Assembly (NCBI GenBank): GCA_937924855.1
Contig: CALEYQ010000019.1
Location: 7,335-71,334 of the forward strand
Origin: an uncultured Bacteroidota bacterium
GTDB taxonomy: Bacteria > Bacteroidota > Bacteroidia > JADZBD01
Direction: 5' to 3'
DNA: 64,000 nucleotides
Part shown: positions 59,927 through 64,000 of the stretch, piece after piece
How the letters are laid out: every line of letters begins with the position of its first letter
Numbering within the stretch: position 1 is the first letter of the stretch
The notes under the pieces: model-generated
What the model saw: only the letters and a program-made list of their open reading frames with translations
The model's database searches: none
What the model was told of the DNA's origin: nothing
Position numbers and translations under genes: made by a program

Positions 59927-61909
59927 ATGTCATCTAAACTCAATGCAAAAATTCCCGGGGGGCCCATGGACACCAAATGGTCCAGGTATCGCTCTACGGT
60001 TCCTCTTGTTAATCCGGCCAATAAAAGGGGGCTGGAAATAATTGTAGTGGGATCCGGACTCGCCGGCGCTGCCGCCGCAGCCAGCCTGGCTGAAATGGGA
60101 TATAAAGTAAAATGCTTTTGCTTCCAGGATAGTCCGCGAAGAGCTCATTCCATTGCCGCCCAGGGAGGAATTAATGCTGCTAAAAATTATCAGAACGATG
60201 GCGACAGCGTCTTTCGTTTGTTTTACGATACCATAAAGGGAGGCGACTACAGAGCACGGGAAGGAAATGTTCACCGTTTGGCCGAGGTCAGCCGGAACAT
60301 CATCGACCAATGCGTTGCCCAGGGCGTTCCCTTTGCGCGTGAATACGGAGGGCTGCTGGATAACCGTTCTTTTGGCGGAACACAGGTGCAGCGAACTTTT
60401 TATGCAGCAGGTCAAACCGGACAGCAATTGCTATTGGGTGCATACAGCGCGCTTCAGCGTCAGGTAGGAAAAGGAACCGTGAAAATGTATTCCCGTCATG
60501 AAATGCTGGAGTTGGTAATGATTGATGGAAAATGCCGCGGCATCATTGCACGGGATTTGATTTCCGGAAAACTCGAGCGCCATTTCGGACATGCGGTATT
60601 GCTTTGTACCGGTGGTTATGGAAACGTATTTTTCCTTTCCACTAATGCGATGGGTTCTAACGTAACCGCCGCCTGGAAGGCCCATAAAAACGGAGCGTAT
60701 TTCGGAAATCCCTGCTTTACACAGATTCACCCTACCTGCATTCCCGTTTCCGGTGATCACCAGTCGAAGCTTACCCTGATGTCGGAATCGCTCCGGAATG
60801 ATGGTCGCATCTGGGTTCCCAAAACAAAAGGAGATACCCGTCACCCCAATCAGATTCCGGAAGATGAAAGAGATTATTACCTCGAGCGTCGCTATCCTGC
60901 CTTTGGAAATCTGGTGCCACGCGATGTGGCTTCACGAGCCGCCAAAGAAAGATGTGATGCCGGGTTTGGTGTGGGAGCCAGCAAAATGGCCGTTTATCTT
61001 GATTACGCTTCCGCCATCGAAAGATATGGAAAGTCAAAAGCACTTCAGCTGGGTATTCATGAACCTTCAGCCGAGCAGATAAAAAGCCTGGGCAAGGAAG
61101 TAGTAGCCGAAAAGTACGGCAACCTGTTTGAAATGTATGAAAAGATTACCGGTGAGAACCCCTATGAGGTTCCCATGCGGATTTATCCTGCGGTGCATTA
61201 TACCATGGGTGGATTATGGGTAGATTATGAACTGATGACCACCGTTCCCGGATTATATGCTCTCGGCGAGGCAAACTTTTCCGATCACGGTGCGAACCGC
61301 CTGGGAGCTTCGGCCCTCATGCAGGGACTGGCCGACGGATATTTTGTTATTCCCTATACCATCGGTTCCTACCTTTCGCAGGAAATCAGAACCAAGGCTA
61401 TTCCTACCGATCATCCTGCGTTTGAAGAAGCAGAAAAGAAAGTCCAGGGTACCCTTGATAAGTTCCTTTCCATCAAAGGAGAAAAATCAGTAGATCATTA
61501 TCACAAAGCTCTCGGCAAAATTATGTGGGACAAGTGCGGCATGGGGCGGAATAAGGAGGGACTTACCCAGGCTTTAGCTGAAATAAAAGCCCTGCGGGAA
61601 GAATTCTGGCAGAATGTGAGAGTACCCGGCGGGCTTAATGAGTTGAATCCCGAGCTTGAAAAAGCAGGCCGTGTTGCCGATTTTCTTGAACTCGGAGAAT
61701 TGATGTGTCTCGATGCCCTTAACAGGGAAGAATCCTGTGGCGGTCATTTCCGCGAAGAGCATCAAACAGAAGAAGGTGAAGCCAAGCGAAATGATGAGCA
61801 GTTTTCTTTTGTTTCCGCCTGGGAATTCAAATCGGTGGGCTCCTGGGAATTGCATAAGGAAGCCTTAGACTTCGAAATTGTAAAACCCTCGCAGCGTTCC
61901 TACAAATAA
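59927..61909 (+). CDS. sdhA: succinate dehydrogenase flavoprotein subunit
   Basis: 660 residues. FAD site: VVGSGLAGAAAAASLAEMG and HSIAAQGGINAAKNYQNDGDS with the His that links FAD covalently. Substrate region: THPTCIPVSG-type QIHPTCIP, RYPAFGNLVPRDVASR and VHYTMGGLWVDY, with GEANFSDHGANRLGASALMQGLADG. Catalyses succinate to fumarate. Starts 21 bases after sdhC. Confidence 0.98.
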   Translation: MSSKLNAKIPGGPMDTKWSRYRSTVPLVNPANKRGLEIIVVGSGLAGAAAAASLAEMGYKVKCFCFQDSPRRAHSIAAQGGINAAKNYQNDGDSVFRLFYDTIKGGDYRAREGNVHRLAEVSRNIIDQCVAQGVPFAREYGGLLDNRSFGGTQVQRTFYAAGQTGQQLLLGAYSALQRQVGKGTVKMYSRHEMLELVMIDGKCRGIIARDLISGKLERHFGHAVLLCTGGYGNVFFLSTNAMGSNVTAAWKAHKNGAYFGNPCFTQIHPTCIPVSGDHQSKLTLMSESLRNDGRIWVPKTKGDTRHPNQIPEDERDYYLERRYPAFGNLVPRDVASRAAKERCDAGFGVGASKMAVYLDYASAIERYGKSKALQLGIHEPSAEQIKSLGKEVVAEKYGNLFEMYEKITGENPYEVPMRIYPAVHYTMGGLWVDYELMTTVPGLYALGEANFSDHGANRLGASALMQGLADGYFVIPYTIGSYLSQEIRTKAIPTDHPAFEEAEKKVQGTLDKFLSIKGEKSVDHYHKALGKIMWDKCGMGRNKEGLTQALAEIKALREEFWQNVRVPGGLNELNPELEKAGRVADFLELGELMCLDALNREESCGGHFREEHQTEEGEAKRNDEQFSFVSAWEFKSVGSWELHKEALDFEIVKPSQRSYK

Positions 61910-61927
61910 ATGCTTTAAACTTTTTTT

Positions 61928-62671
61928 ATGAATATTACACTTAAAGTCTGGCGTCAGAAAAATGCAAAAGAAGCAGGTAATTTTGTTACTTACCGTCTTC
62001 AGGACATTTCTCCCGATATGTCATTCCTGGAAATGTTCGATGTGTTGAACGAACAATTGATTGGCAAAGGTGATGAGCCGGTGGCCTTCGATCACGATTG
62101 CCGCGAGGGTATTTGCGGCATGTGTTCCATGATGATTAATGGCCGGGCCCATGGTCCCACCCGCGGCACTACTACCTGTCAGCTTCATATGCGTTCCTTT
62201 AACGACGGCGATACCATTGTGGTTGAACCCTGGCGGGCAAAAGCCTTTCCGGTAATAAAAGATCTGGTAGTTGACCGTACTTCATTCGACCGGATTATTG
62301 CCACGGGCGGATTTATTTCCGTTAATACCGGAAGCGCACAGGATGCCAATTGCCTGCCGGTTCCCAAAGACGATGCCGATAAAGCTTTTGCTGCTGCAGC
62401 CTGCATTGGATGCGGAGCCTGTGTGGCAGCTTGTAAAAATGCTTCGGCCATGCTTTTTGTGTCTGCGAAAATTTCACAACTGGCCCTTCTTCCTCAGGGG
62501 CAGGTAGAGCGTGAATCAAGAGCTTTAAACATGGTAAAACAGATGGACGAAGAAGGATTTGGTTCCTGCACCAATACAGGATCCTGTGAAGCGGAATGTC
62601 CCAAAGAAATTTCACTTGAGAATATTGCCCGTATGAACCGGGAGTATTTTATGGCGATATTGAAAAAGTGA
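61928..62671 (+). CDS. sdhB: succinate dehydrogenase iron-sulfur subunit
   Basis: 247 residues. Cluster ligands: 2Fe-2S in CREGICGMCSMM and the later Cys of TTTCQLH; 4Fe-4S in CIGCGACVAACKN; 3Fe-4S in CTNTGSCEAECPKEISLENIARMN, both C-terminal sets interleaved as usual. Electron relay from SdhA to the quinone site. Last of sdhCAB; the next gene begins four bases on. Confidence 0.98.
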   Translation: MNITLKVWRQKNAKEAGNFVTYRLQDISPDMSFLEMFDVLNEQLIGKGDEPVAFDHDCREGICGMCSMMINGRAHGPTRGTTTCQLHMRSFNDGDTIVVEPWRAKAFPVIKDLVVDRTSFDRIIATGGFISVNTGSAQDANCLPVPKDDADKAFAAAACIGCGACVAACKNASAMLFVSAKISQLALLPQGQVERESRALNMVKQMDEEGFGSCTNTGSCEAECPKEISLENIARMNREYFMAILKK

Positions 62672-62675
62672 ACGC

Positions 62676-63164
62676 ATGAAAAAACCAATTTCCCTTTTTT
62701 GGTTTTGCTTTGTTTTTTCTGCTGGTGTGTTGATGGCCCAACCTTATCAGAGCGCCATTGGTGCGAGGATTGGATTTGGATCGGGAATTACCTACAAAAC
62801 TTTTTTAAATCCCTCTTCGGCGGTGGAATTAATTGCTGCCTATCAGCTAGACTCAAAGGGTTATTCGTTCACGGGTATGTATGAGTTTCACAATTACAGA
62901 ATTTTGCGAACCAGTTCATTGGCCATAATTTTTGGCGTGGGGGCTCACCTGGGACATTACACCGGAGGATATTATAAAAACCGGAGGGGTATCATTTACG
63001 CTGATAAGGTTACCACTTTTGGATTGGATGGGATGCTGGGGCTCGACTTTTGTGAACCCGGCAGCCGGTTAAACTGGACCATAGACGTGAAGCCCGTATT
63101 CGACTTTGTGAATCCGGGCTTCAGGTTTTGGGATGGGGCAATAAGTGTGCGCTACGCTTTTTAG
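62676..63164 (+). CDS. small outer-membrane beta-barrel protein
   Basis: 162 residues with a signal peptide (1-21, ending LMAQ). Strands such as SAIGARIGFGSGITYKTFL, SAVELIAAYQLD, LAIIFGVGAHLGHY and a C-terminal strand AISVRYAF with final Phe point to an eight-strand barrel. It follows sdhB closely and may be co-transcribed; no functional tie is visible. Its stop overlaps the SlyD-like gene convergently by four bases. Confidence 0.78.
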   Translation: MKKPISLFWFCFVFSAGVLMAQPYQSAIGARIGFGSGITYKTFLNPSSAVELIAAYQLDSKGYSFTGMYEFHNYRILRTSSLAIIFGVGAHLGHYTGGYYKNRRGIIYADKVTTFGLDGMLGLDFCEPGSRLNWTIDVKPVFDFVNPGFRFWDGAISVRYAF

Positions 63165-63679
63165 TGGTGATGGCCTCCCGGACCATGCACATGGCCGTGG
63201 TCGATTTCTTCCTGGGTAGCTTCCCTGACACTCAGAATTTCTCCCATAAAATGTAATTCATGTCCGGCCATGGGATGGTTGAAATCCATAACAACCTGGT
63301 CGAGGGTTACTTTCTGAATAGTGCCTTGAATCTGGTTTCCACGATCGTCGACCATGGGAAGAACTTCCCCTTCTACCAGCATGGAACGGTCGATCTCACC
63401 TTGTTTGTTTTTAAAAGCTTCAATGGGAATGGGAATAACATGTTCTTTATTATACTCACCGTAAGCTTCACCGGGTTTCAGGTAGAAATCGAAAGATTCG
63501 CCGGATTTTTTTCCGGCCATATTTTTTTCAAAGCCTTCAATAAGTCCTCCCGCACCGAACAGGAAAACGAATGGATCTTCGGGATTGGTTTTTTCGATAA
63601 TTGATTCCTGTTCATCGGCAGACTTGCGTGATGACAGGGTGTAGTTAACAGAAACTACGGCGTGTTTTTGGATAATCAT
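63161..63679 (-). CDS. FKBP-type peptidyl-prolyl isomerase, SlyD-like
   Basis: 172 residues. FKBP core (AVVSVNYTLSSR, FLFGAGGLIEGFEKNMAGKKSGE, LKPGEAYGEYNKEHV) interrupted by an insert-in-flap domain (VIPIPIEAFKN to VMDFNHPMAGHELHF), the SlyD layout that gives chaperone activity. The C-terminus is His-rich (DHGHVHGPGGHHH), as in SlyD proteins that bind nickel. No signal peptide, so cytosolic. Confidence 0.95.
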   Translation of the reverse strand: MIIQKHAVVSVNYTLSSRKSADEQESIIEKTNPEDPFVFLFGAGGLIEGFEKNMAGKKSGESFDFYLKPGEAYGEYNKEHVIPIPIEAFKNKQGEIDRSMLVEGEVLPMVDDRGNQIQGTIQKVTLDQVVMDFNHPMAGHELHFMGEILSVREATQEEIDHGHVHGPGGHHH

Positions 63680-64000
63680 CAGGTAAAAATTTAAAAGTGG
63701 GCAAAGGTATTCTATTTTGGGAAAACGAGCATTGGATGAGGGAAAATAATGGCAAATTCACTGTTTTTGATGGTTTTTCTGCAAAAAACGTCCCAAAACA
63801 GGAAATTTTGATCGAAAATCAATGAAAACGCGTTACTTCTTTTGGTTTGGCTTTGCCATTTCCGGTCCCTTTTCCACGGCGGCGTACGAGACCGGTGCCT
63901 GAGCCTGTCGAAGGCACGAGGCTGGTCGTTGAGCCCTCCTTCGGCGGGTAGCCTCGACTCCGCTCGGCTACCAAATTTCGAACTGCTTGGGTCGGTCGTT
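63680..64000. other. non-coding end of window with palindromic repeats
   Basis: No gene found. From about 63890 the sequence becomes GC-richer and unlike the rest: GTGCCT (63895-63900) pairs with AGGCAC (63912-63917), and GGTAGCC (63947-63953) pairs with GGCTACC (63966-63972). GGTCGTT occurs at 63923-63929 and again at the window end. It looks like the beginning of an interspersed intergenic repeat. Confidence 0.55.

Noticed and set aside
1..64000. tRNA or rRNA genes
   Set aside because: I looked through the intergenic gaps for cloverleaf ends and conserved rRNA words and saw none; most gaps are too short.

Overview
The window is a gene-dense bacterial chromosome segment, best read as a member of the Bacteroidota (Flavobacteriia/Sphingobacteriia-like). 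The evidence is a PorP/SprF protein beside a giant adhesin with a gliding-motility C-terminal sorting domain (type IX secretion), CarboxypepD-fused TonB receptors, the rplM-rpsI-rpsB-tsf order, a PP2C with a two-component-regulator propeller, and promoters of the form TTTG-N19-TAnnTTTG, the known Bacteroidota housekeeping type. I see no tRNA, rRNA, CRISPR array, transposase or phage gene.

Layout. 1-8.9 kb: a TonB receptor cut by the window edge, dprA, pirin, purT, kbl, a MarR-YceI-CDGSH operon with repeated operator palindromes, and a secreted protein made of three similar units. 9.0-20.7 kb: core information genes (rplM-rpsI-rpsB-tsf, pyrH-frr, ubiX, cysS, a lipoprotein M28/glutaminyl-cyclase-like hydrolase, polA). 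20.7-23.7 kb: an ECF sigma / putative anti-sigma / adhesin-head barrel operon in which two promoters share one unusual motif. 23.8-33.1 kb: acetyltransferase, acyl-CoA carboxylase beta, Omp28-like lipoprotein, purD, purQ, YitT, nadD and small proteins, including a 59-residue membrane protein with its own promoter. 33.0-36.4 kb: a tyrosine-degradation operon (hmgA-hppD) ending in two lipoproteins, with nested palindromes upstream.

36.8-55.6 kb is the most interesting block. It holds an OmpR-type two-component system whose own promoter region and that of the following coiled-coil gene carry the same array of four TTAA boxes at exact 11-bp spacing. Next come an OmpA-family gene broken by one in-frame TAA, a PAS histidine kinase with a REC-CRP regulator, a SiaABC-like partner-switching module (GHKL kinase SiaB, phosphoprotein SiaC, and a phosphatase fused to a periplasmic propeller sensor), and the type IX-exported adhesin with 21 Ig-like repeats plus two PKD domains. 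Together these look like a surface/envelope sensing and attachment region; that joint role is inference from neighbourhood.

55.7-64 kb: two outer-membrane proteins, a small His/Cys-rich membrane protein paired with a probable metal TonB receptor, the sdhCAB operon, a SlyD-type isomerase, and a terminal non-coding stretch with palindromic repeat motifs. Start sites were chosen by hand; many naive longer frames begin at TTG or GTG inside promoters or upstream genes and were shortened.
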